Shown here: piece by piece, positions 1 to 4,936 of the stretch
How the letters are laid out: every line of letters begins with the position of its first letter
Position numbering within the stretch: the stretch's first letter is position 1
Source of the DNA: DATKCJ01 sp035513275
GTDB taxonomy: Bacteria; Verrucomicrobiota; Verrucomicrobiia; Opitutales; Opitutaceae
Reading direction: 5' to 3'
NCBI GenBank assembly: GCA_035513275.1
Contig: DATKCJ010000080.1
Coordinates: forward strand, 1 to 6,665
Length of the DNA stretch: 6,665 nucleotides
Made by a program: the position numbers and the translations under genes
Notes under the pieces: generated by a model
Told to the model about the DNA's origin: nothing
The model's input: the letters and a program-made list of their open reading frames with translations, nothing else
The model's database searches: none

Positions 1-492
1 GGTTGCGCCGGACTGACCTTCATCGCGGGCGAAATCGGCGCGGTCGCAGTTCCGCCTTCGGAAATCGTCATCGCGCTCCACGCGTGCGACACGGCGACGG
101 ACGACGCGCTCTTCCATGCCGTGACAACCGGTGCGCGCGTGATCGTGTCTGCACCGTGCTGTCAGAAGGAAGTGCGGCCGCAGTTGAAGGCTCCTGCAGA
201 TCTCGAGCCGCTCTTGCGCGACGGAATCCAACGCGAGCGCATGGCCGAGCTCGTGACCGACGCAGTGCGCGCGCGTCTGCTCGAGGCATCGGGCTACCGC
301 ACGCAGGTCTTCGAGTTCATCTCCACCGAGCACACCGCGAAAAATACGATGATCACCGGCGTGAAGATCGGGCCGCCAAATCCCGACCGGTCCGCGGTGG
401 CGCGCGCCGAGGGTGCGGCGTTGTTCGCGCATTTCGGGATAACCCGCCAGCGGTTCGCGGAGCATCTCGGAATTTTCAAATCCCCTGCATGA
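1..492 (+). CDS. SAM-dependent methyltransferase, Methyltransf_32-like (5' partial)
   Basis: The reading frame is open from the first base of the window and ends at TGA 490-492, so the start lies upstream; 163 residues are visible. The fragment shows the segment A-L-H-A-C-D-T-A-T-D-D-A-L (residues 25-37 of the fragment), followed by a strand ending in S-A-P-C-C-Q-K (50-56). An H-A-C-D-T-A-T-D-x-A motif followed by a P-C-C-Q motif is characteristic of the Methyltransf_32 class of Rossmann-fold methyltransferases (GSTCD-like and bacterial relatives). The SAM-binding glycine motif would lie upstream of the window. A substrate cannot be read from the sequence; proteins of this class are usually annotated only as cytosolic SAM-dependent methyltransferases. 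The stop overlaps the start of the next methyltransferase gene by 4 nt, which suggests co-translation and perhaps a shared target such as rRNA. Family call fairly sure, function unknown. Confidence 0.8.
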   Translation, partial: GCAGLTFIAGEIGAVAVPPSEIVIALHACDTATDDALFHAVTTGARVIVSAPCCQKEVRPQLKAPADLEPLLRDGIQRERMAELVTDAVRARLLEASGYRTQVFEFISTEHTAKNTMITGVKIGPPNPDRSAVARAEGAALFAHFGITRQRFAEHLGIFKSPA

Positions 493-1532
493 GCTTCCCG
501 CGCGAACTTCAGGAGCGGCTCACGCGCCTGCGTGACCGGTTCATCGGCGAGGCATCGACCGGCGGCGATTATTGGGACTCCGAGGAAACACTCGCTGCCT
601 ACGACGCCACGTTTGGCGAGCGCATCGGTTGGAAATGGGACGCGGTGCTCGCAGAACTCGCGCTGCGATCCTGGAAGCCGCCTGCCGGAACGGTTCTCGT
701 CGATTTCGGGTGCGGAAGCGGAGTGGCTGTGCAACGGGTCGTCGCTGCGTTCGGCGCGACGCATTTCAGCGCGGTGCATCTCGGTGACTTGTCGCCGCTC
801 GCGACGTCGTTCGCCTCGCGAAAACTGCGGGAAAGATTCCCCGCGCTCGAGGTCCGCACGGCGACACCCGCACCGCAGATTCCAGAAGGGCCGTTCACGC
901 TGATCGTCAGCCACGTCATCAACGAGCTGAACCCCGCGGAACGCGCCGCGCTTCTGCGGATCGCGGAGCGCGCTGCGGCGACGATCTGGGTCGAGCCTGG
1001 CACATCCGATGCCGCAGGCATGCTCGTCGTGATCCGCGAGGCGTTGCGTGAAACGATGCGGGTCATCGCGCCGTGCACACACGGCGCACCCTGCGGCCTT
1101 CAGACGCCGGAGAATGCGCGCCACTGGTGCCATCACTTCGCGCGCCCCCCGACGGTGGCATTCACGGAATCGTTCTGGGCTGAGTTCGGTCGCGCACTCT
1201 CGATCGACATGCGTAGCCTGCCGTATTCGTTCCTCGTGCTCGATGCGCAACGCAGCGAGGCGGCGACACCCGCGGGCGTGTCGCGTGTCATCGGCCAACC
1301 GCGAGAATACAAGGGTTTCAGCCGCTTGCTGGTCTGCTCGGCGGAGGGCGTCGCAGACCGGATCCTCCAGAAGCGCGACGATCCCGCGCTCTTCAAGGAA
1401 CTCGATCGCACGCGCAGGCCGTTCCTCTATCGATTCGAGTTCGACGACGAGCACGTGCGTTCGGGCACCCAATGGCCCCCGCCCGATCCTGACCGCGACA
1501 CACGATCCCAGACCGCTTCGCCCGTCCCATAA
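489..1532 (+). CDS. Rsm22/METTL17-family ribosomal small-subunit methyltransferase-like protein with four-cysteine cluster motif
   Basis: This 347-residue protein starts at the ATG that overlaps the previous stop (ATGA); no Shine-Dalgarno is present, so coupling is likely. A class I SAM-binding motif D-F-G-C-G-S-G lies at residues 72-78, and S-H-V-I-N-E-L at about 140 fits motif IV. The C-terminal half carries C-T-H-G-A-P-C (C196, C202), W-C-H-H-F (C214) and L-L-V-C-S (C283). This C-x5-C...WCH...C pattern is the Rsm22 hallmark. In mitochondrial METTL17/Rsm22 the corresponding cysteines bind a 4Fe-4S cluster and the protein acts on the assembling small ribosomal subunit. By inference this protein is a cytosolic small-subunit assembly factor or rRNA methyltransferase; whether bacterial members actually methylate is uncertain. 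The frame stays open upstream of 489, but there it only shadows the preceding gene. The C-terminus after about residue 325 is polar and proline-rich and probably disordered. Confidence 0.85.
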   Translation: MSFPRELQERLTRLRDRFIGEASTGGDYWDSEETLAAYDATFGERIGWKWDAVLAELALRSWKPPAGTVLVDFGCGSGVAVQRVVAAFGATHFSAVHLGDLSPLATSFASRKLRERFPALEVRTATPAPQIPEGPFTLIVSHVINELNPAERAALLRIAERAAATIWVEPGTSDAAGMLVVIREALRETMRVIAPCTHGAPCGLQTPENARHWCHHFARPPTVAFTESFWAEFGRALSIDMRSLPYSFLVLDAQRSEAATPAGVSRVIGQPREYKGFSRLLVCSAEGVADRILQKRDDPALFKELDRTRRPFLYRFEFDDEHVRSGTQWPPPDPDRDTRSQTASPVP

Positions 1533-1540
1533 GTGGGACG
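1523..1540 (+). terminator. Hairpin spanning the Rsm22-like stop codon, possible weak terminator
   Basis: CGTCCCA (1523-1529) and TGGGACG (1534-1540) are perfect complements, giving a 7-bp stem with a 4-nt loop (TAAG) that contains the TAA stop codon. The downstream flank (1541-1558) has only short T runs, not a proper U-tract, so rho-independent termination would be weak. It sits at the junction between the methyltransferase pair and the transporter pair. The gene-free stretch that follows, to 1658, shows an AAGGAG (1586-1591) that is not placed to serve any good in-frame start codon. Confidence 0.4.
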
Positions 1541-1658
1541 AGTCAGTTTCAATTCCGCCGTCGAGGACCTTGTTTCGCAAAGCAGAAGGAGCCGCGAAGC
1601 GATTGCCAAAGAAGAGCTTGCATCTACGCTCCCCCATGGCACGAAGCCTGCAAAAGCA

Positions 1659-2333
1659 ATGCAACCCATGATCAAACTGGTTAACCTGGAACGGTCCTAC
1701 CCACTCAAGTCCGGACCGTTTTACGCACTGCGGCGTATCACGTTCGACATCGCGGAGGGCGACTTCCTTTCAATTATGGGCCCATCGGGTTCGGGCAAGT
1801 CCACGCTGCTCCACGTCCTCGGCCTGCACGACAGCGAGTGGAAGGGCGAGTATCACCTGCTCGGCAACGCGGTCCACAATCTCGATCGCAAGCAGCGCCT
1901 CGACCTTCAGCGCACGCACCTCGGCTTCGTCTTCCAGAGCTACCACCTCCTCGACGACCTCACCGTCTACGAGAACCTCGAGATTCCCCTCTCCTATCGC
2001 AACGTCCCGCGCATGGAGCGCGAGGGAATCATCTGCGACATGCTGGATCGCTTCAACATTGTCGGCAAACGCGACCTGTTCCCAGGACAACTCTCCGGCG
2101 GTCAGCAACAACTCATCGCGATCGCGCGCGCGCTCATCGCAAAGCCGTCCGTCATCCTCGCCGACGAGCCCACGGGAAATCTCCACTCCGACCAGGCCCG
2201 CGAGATCATGGAAATGTTCAAGAAGCTCAACCAGGAGAACGGCGTCACGATCGTGCAGGTGACCCACTCCAAGGACAACGCGTCGTTCGGCAACCGCATC
2301 GTCCGCCTCGCCGACGGCTGGATGGTGAACTGA
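1659..2333 (+). CDS. ABC transporter ATP-binding protein, MacB/LolD type
   Basis: This is a cytoplasmic nucleotide-binding subunit that would power an FtsX-like permease for export or lipoprotein release. With the start at 1659 it has 224 residues, normal for a stand-alone MacB/LolD ATPase. Visible motifs are Walker A G-P-S-G-S-G-K-S-T (41-49), Q-loop Q93, signature L-S-G-G-Q (145-149), Walker B V-I-L-A-D-E-P-T (165-172, catalytic E170) and H-loop H203. The G-N-L-H-S sequence after Walker B resembles the G-N-L-D-S usual in the MacB/LolD/FtsE group. ATG 1668 (M-I-K-L-V-N-L) is an equally good start; neither ATG has a clear ribosome site. The frame stays open upstream to a GTG at 1533, but that extension does not resemble the family. 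It is followed 7 nt later by an outer-membrane channel gene, which supports an efflux role. No permease is adjacent, so the exact system is unassigned. Confidence 0.9.
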   Translation: MQPMIKLVNLERSYPLKSGPFYALRRITFDIAEGDFLSIMGPSGSGKSTLLHVLGLHDSEWKGEYHLLGNAVHNLDRKQRLDLQRTHLGFVFQSYHLLDDLTVYENLEIPLSYRNVPRMEREGIICDMLDRFNIVGKRDLFPGQLSGGQQQLIAIARALIAKPSVILADEPTGNLHSDQAREIMEMFKKLNQENGVTIVQVTHSKDNASFGNRIVRLADGWMVN

Positions 2334-2340
2334 TCGATTC

Positions 2341-3825
2341 ATGACATTCCGCACCGCTCCCCGCCTCCTGATCGCCGCCGCCGGCATCGTCGCGCTCTCC
2401 GCGACCGCTCAGGAAACGATCACCCTTGAGGACGCCATTCAACAGGCACTCGCGAAAAACTACTCGATCCGCGTCGAGTCGTTCGGCCCGCGGATCGCCG
2501 CCGCTGAGCTGCTCCAGGCGCAGGGGCTCTTCGATCCGACGCTGCGGGTGAGCTACAACCGCTCCGAGGACGGAGCCTCGCAACCGACTGATCCTTTCAG
2601 CAACACACGCCCGCCCGCATCGATCATCCAACTCGACGACTACCAGGCCTCGCTCGGCGGGCGCACAGCCTGGGGCTCCACCTACGCGCTCACCGGCGCC
2701 GTGCAAAATCAGCGCGGCACGTTCAACAACTTCACGGACCAGTTCTACTCATTCGGTGGCTTGCGCGTCACTCAACCGCTTTTGCGCGGCTTCGGATTCG
2801 GACCGTCGCTCGTCGAGGTGCGCGTCGCCCGCGCGAATCGCAACATCTCCGAGTGGCAATACCGCGCTGCGATCATCGACACGATCACCAACGTCATCCG
2901 GCTCTACAACGACCTCTGGTTCGCCCAGGAAACGCTGAAGACGGCCCGCACCTCGCGCAATCTGGCCGAACAACTTCTTCAGGAGAATGAGAAACGCGTG
3001 AAGATCGGCAGCATGGCGCCCGCCGATGTCACGGTCGCTCGCACCCGCGTGGTGAGCAGCGAGGAAGACATCGAGATCGCGGAGCGCGGGCTTCGCGATG
3101 CCCAGAATGTTTTCCGGCAGCTCATCACCGATTCCCTGCGCCCTGAACTCGACGTGCCGCTCACCATCGCCAGACCGGAAACGCCGGCTGTCCCGGTGCT
3201 CGACAGGGTTGGCGACTTGCAGCGCGCATTTGAACTCCGGCCCGACTACCAACAGGCCAAGGCCATGGTGGATGCCTCGAAGGCCCGCGCTTCTTCGGCC
3301 CGGAGCTTCCTGCTGCCGCAGGTCGATTTCGTAGGAAGCTACGGCTACAACGGAAGCGGCGACACGTTTCGCGAAGCGGTCCGCGATGCGCGGCGCGCCG
3401 AGACCGAATCGTGGTCCGCCGGTGCGGTCGTCTCGCTGCCGATTCCGCTACGCGAGGGCCGCGGTCGCCACGCTGCGGCGAAGTTTTCACTGCAGCGCGC
3501 CGAGACCGATTTGCAGCGCGTCGAACAGGACATCGTCGTCCGCGTGGGCAACGCGGCCGGCGGCATCGAGTCCGCGGGACGCCGTGTCCAAACCGCAAGC
3601 CTCGCGCGCCGTCTCGCCGAGGAGAGTCTCACGGCCGAACAAAAGCGCCTCCAGGTTGGCCAGAGTTCGACTTTCACCGTGCTACAGTTTCAGGAAGTCT
3701 TCTCGCGCGCCGCGATCAGCGAATACCGCGCGATCGCCGACTACAACCAAGCGCTCGCGGAGTATGACCGACAGATCGGCAGCACACTCGCGGTGCACGG
3801 CGTGGCGCTCAAGGTCGGCCGCTGA
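2341..3825 (+). CDS. TolC-family outer membrane efflux protein
   Basis: This 494-residue precursor is the likely outer-membrane and periplasmic tunnel of a tripartite exporter. The N-terminus has basic residues (R4, R8), a hydrophobic stretch (about 9-20) and an A-T-A site, so signal peptidase I cleavage is expected after A23. No lipobox cysteine is present. The mature protein starts with T-L-E-D-A-I-Q-Q-A-L, the usual OEP opening. Two OEP repeats follow, each with beta strands and long amphipathic helices. The first helix pair includes K-I-G-S-M-A-P-A-D-V (about 221-230). The second includes L-Q-V-G-Q-S-S-T-F-T-V-L near 437-448. Both are typical helix-turn signatures of TolC trimers. Length is normal for the family. 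The gene lies 7 nt after the ABC ATPase and is surely co-transcribed with it; no Shine-Dalgarno is visible. The transported substrate cannot be deduced. Confidence 0.92.
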   Translation: MTFRTAPRLLIAAAGIVALSATAQETITLEDAIQQALAKNYSIRVESFGPRIAAAELLQAQGLFDPTLRVSYNRSEDGASQPTDPFSNTRPPASIIQLDDYQASLGGRTAWGSTYALTGAVQNQRGTFNNFTDQFYSFGGLRVTQPLLRGFGFGPSLVEVRVARANRNISEWQYRAAIIDTITNVIRLYNDLWFAQETLKTARTSRNLAEQLLQENEKRVKIGSMAPADVTVARTRVVSSEEDIEIAERGLRDAQNVFRQLITDSLRPELDVPLTIARPETPAVPVLDRVGDLQRAFELRPDYQQAKAMVDASKARASSARSFLLPQVDFVGSYGYNGSGDTFREAVRDARRAETESWSAGAVVSLPIPLREGRGRHAAAKFSLQRAETDLQRVEQDIVVRVGNAAGGIESAGRRVQTASLARRLAEESLTAEQKRLQVGQSSTFTVLQFQEVFSRAAISEYRAIADYNQALAEYDRQIGSTLAVHGVALKVGR

Positions 3826-3860
3826 TCCGGATGCGCGCAAGTCGCGCCATTGATCCGATG

Positions 3861-3911
3861 TAGCCGCCGAAGCCACGAGGCGGGTTCTCCAGGTTCACTG
3901 CATTCCGCCTC
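3861..3911. repeat. Overlapping inverted repeats with mutually exclusive stems
   Basis: GAGGCGG (3877-3883) is perfectly complementary to CCGCCTC (3905-3911) with a 21-nt spacer. The same GGCGG (3879-3883) can instead pair with CCGCC at 3864-3868 across a 10-nt loop, so only one stem can form at a time. The element lies 36 nt after the TolC stop. It may be a REP-like intergenic element or a transcript-end structure; no U-tract follows. A near-direct repeat (TGATCCGGATG at 3823-3833, TGATCCGATG at 3851-3860) lies just before it. Confidence 0.45.
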
Positions 3912-3971
3912 TCACACCGAGATCAAGCCCAAGTTGAGCCGCGTGAAGTTGGGTCATTGTTTTAAGGTGGA

Positions 3972-3991
3972 GCGCGTTGTCTCGAACGCGC
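3972..3991. repeat. Perfect 7-bp hairpin, REP-like or bidirectional transcript end
   Basis: GCGCGTT (3972-3978) pairs perfectly with AACGCGC (3985-3991) around a 6-nt loop. It lies between the convergent TolC and GNAT genes, 147 nt after the former and 40 nt beyond the stop of the latter, so it could help end transcripts from either side. Neither strand has a clear U-tract next to it, which makes a REP-type palindrome at least as likely. Confidence 0.45.
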
Positions 3992-4031
3992 CAATCGGAA
4001 GCGCCAAAAGAACTCTCATGGTTCGCCGCTT

Positions 4032-4496
4032 TCATGGCGTCCATCGAAAGCGGAGTTTGGTGCGGGACCCTCTCAGGTAATGCGGATCGTTTGTCGGCAC
4101 CGGCACCTCATCGATGAAATGCGCACCTAAATGTTCGATCGTTCGCTTTGATGGCAGGTTATCCGGATCGCAGGTAATCGTGACCGTCCCCGACACCGAA
4201 CCTACAAACGGGGCGATGGCGCGGCACGCTTGGAGGGCGTAACCATGACCACGCTTTCCTTCGACAATTTCAAACCCAATGTGCCCAGCGCAGATTCGAA
4301 TATGGTCTGTCTCTCCCATGCGGAAACTGATGTGTCCGACGTCCGCCTCATCCAATGTCACGATGCGAAAATGGTAAGACGGAACGAAACCCCGTGCAGG
4401 ATCGGCCGGCTTGATTGCAACGAACCGTAAGCGAACGTCCTCCGAGCACAGGGTCGAAGGCGGACTTGGAAGGGAACTCAGATTCGTTTCTGCCAT
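4032..4496 (-). CDS. GNAT family N-acetyltransferase
   Basis: This 154-residue cytosolic protein would transfer an acetyl group from acetyl-CoA to an amine; the acceptor is unknown. The core acetyl-CoA-binding motif is visible as I-G-F-E-I-V-E-G-K-R-G-H-G-Y-A (73-87), where R82-G-H-G85-Y-A87 fits the R/Q-x-x-G-x-G/A pyrophosphate loop. It is followed by A-C-R-A-I-A-P-F in the next helix and the late-strand segment T-C-D-P-D-N-L-P-S-K-R-T-I-E-H-L-G-A, typical of the R-x-x-E-x-L-G-F region of GNATs. The ATG at 4496 is preferred because AGGTGA (minus strand, 4513-4508) lies 11 nt upstream; an in-frame GTG at 4511 would add five residues but overlaps that site. It is the only minus-strand gene, stands alone, and lies in a stretch of lower GC bordered by repeats, so it may be a later acquisition. 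Resistance or metabolite functions cannot be told apart. Confidence 0.85.
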   Translation of the reverse strand: MAETNLSSLPSPPSTLCSEDVRLRFVAIKPADPARGFVPSYHFRIVTLDEADVGHISFRMGETDHIRICAGHIGFEIVEGKRGHGYALQACRAIAPFVGSVSGTVTITCDPDNLPSKRTIEHLGAHFIDEVPVPTNDPHYLRGSRTKLRFRWTP

Positions 4497-4523
4497 GTTC
4501 GGTTTCTTCACCTAGCGGTGTCA

Positions 4524-4570
4524 TTCGGCCGAACCCAGATAGAGCCGAACCTGAGGTTTCATCGCCGAAC
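4524..4570. promoter_or_regulatory. Three GCCGAAC direct repeats upstream of the GNAT gene
   Basis: GCCGAACC occurs at 4528-4535 and 4544-4551, and GCCGAAC at 4564-4570. On the gene's own strand this reads as GGTTCGGC repeats 32 to 75 nt before its ATG. The copy nearest the gene lies in a perfect 10-bp palindrome, TTCGGCCGAA (4524-4533). Spacing between copies is 16 and 20 nt, not exact helical turns. Regularly placed repeats in a promoter region can be an operator, but no regulator gene is adjacent, so the role is inferred only. Confidence 0.3.
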
Positions 4571-4631
4571 TGAATACTTCAGGTGCCTGCCAGGCAACGT
4601 TCGGGAATCTCGGGTATAGCTTTGGGAGCTA

Positions 4632-4659
4632 ATCCGAAATCCGCAGTCCTCAATCTCAA
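4632..4659. repeat. Degenerate heptamer tract 1
   Basis: Four successive 7-nt units occupy 4632-4638 (ATCCGAA), 4639-4645 (ATCCGCA), 4646-4652 (GTCCTCA) and 4653-4659 (ATCTCAA); the last two are decayed. The 15 nt at 4631-4645 recur exactly at 4866-4880, 235 bp downstream. Confidence 0.55.
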
Positions 4660-4754
4660 CGGCAGACGGTCATGCAGGCAGGATGCCTCCTGGACTTCTT
4701 GCGGCGATGAACGGGCCCCTCGGAGATGGGTGCGCTACCTCGAAGCCCGATCCC

Positions 4755-4775
4755 ATCGAAGATCGAGAATCGAAT
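4755..4775. repeat. Degenerate heptamer tract 2
   Basis: Three successive 7-nt units, ATCGAAG (4755-4761), ATCGAGA (4762-4768) and ATCGAAT (4769-4775), share the ATC start and A-rich end of the other two tracts but with CGA instead of CCG in the middle. Confidence 0.45.
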
Positions 4776-4798
4776 ATGCGGACGCAATGTCCCCAGAA

Positions 4799-4817
4799 GT
4801 CGGGCGTAAAGCCCGAC
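4799..4817. repeat. Perfect REP-like hairpin
   Basis: GTCGGGC (4799-4805) pairs perfectly with GCCCGAC (4811-4817) around the 5-nt loop GTAAA. No U-tract follows on either strand and no gene ends nearby, so a terminator is unlikely. A short GC-rich palindrome standing alone between divergent genes fits a REP-type dispersed element; only a genome-wide count can show that it is repeated. Confidence 0.5.
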
Positions 4818-4852
4818 CCACAATCGGAACACAACTCGGAGCCGGACTGCCA

Positions 4853-4880
4853 ATCCGCAATCCAGAATCCGAAATCCGCA
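4853..4880. repeat. Heptamer tract 3, four tandem units
   Basis: Four 7-nt units run head to tail without gaps: ATCCGCA (4853-4859), ATCCAGA (4860-4866), ATCCGAA (4867-4873) and ATCCGCA (4874-4880). The consensus is ATCCGMA. This is the best-kept of three such tracts in this intergenic region and resembles in principle the heptanucleotide short tandem repeats described in cyanobacteria. Confidence 0.65.
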
Positions 4881-4901
4881 AACGCGCGCCGCTGTTCGGC
4901 G

Positions 4902-4930
4902 TTGGCAAATTCGCGCAGTGCGCCTAGTGT
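4902..4930 (+). promoter_or_regulatory. Possible sigma-70-type promoter for the hydrolase gene, leaderless arrangement
   Basis: TTGGCA (4902-4907) matches five of six -35 consensus bases. After a 17-nt spacer, TAGTGT (4925-4930) fits the minimal TAnnnT -10 form. Only 6 nt separate it from the ATG at 4937, so transcription would begin at or next to the start codon. This agrees with the lack of any ribosome-binding site before that ATG. The -10 match is weak. Confidence 0.35.
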
Positions 4931-4936
4931 GCGCGC

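Larger units (their letters stand above)
4512..4936. other. 425-nt gene-free region rich in short repeats
   Basis: The region separates the divergent GNAT and hydrolase genes. No convincing gene is seen: the one longer open frame (4583-4927, +) is made largely of repeat sequence, is compositionally unlike a protein and resembles nothing I recognise. It holds three direct repeats near the GNAT start, three period-7 tracts, a perfect hairpin and a possible promoter, each listed separately. Two smaller palindromes are also present: TGCCTG/CAGGCA around one base at 4584-4596, and AGGCA/TGCCT around three bases at 4676-4688. Confidence 0.6.

Noticed and set aside
3..488. Upstream extension of the Rsm22-like frame to the window start
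   Set aside because: The extension is arginine-rich shadow sequence out of frame with the Methyltransf_32 gene, and the ATGA overlap gives a natural start.
1533..1658. GTG start that would extend the ABC ATPase by 42 residues
   Set aside because: The extension does not resemble the family, and the GTG lies in the loop and stem of a hairpin at the preceding stop codon.
294..1664. Long minus-strand open frame (456 codons) opposite the methyltransferase genes
   Set aside because: It is rich in Arg, Ala and Glu without domain motifs and lies opposite two well-supported genes; GC-rich codon bias produces such antisense frames.
1770..2387. Minus-strand open frame opposite the ABC ATPase
   Set aside because: The plus strand carries every ABC motif in order; the antisense product has no recognisable domain.
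3850..4080. Short plus-strand open frame after the TolC gene
   Set aside because: It runs through two inverted repeats and into the antisense of the GNAT gene, with no recognisable motif.
4524..4600. Integron attC-like site next to the lone GNAT gene
   Set aside because: The GCCGAAC repeats do not fit the RYYYAAC/GTTRRRY core of attC, and no paired inner sites are seen.
4631..4880. CRISPR array
   Set aside because: Repeats are only 7 nt with no regular spacers, and no cas gene is near.
4583..4927. Plus-strand open frame between the GNAT and hydrolase genes
   Set aside because: Most of it consists of period-7 tracts and a REP-like hairpin, and it has neither a start signal nor protein-like composition.
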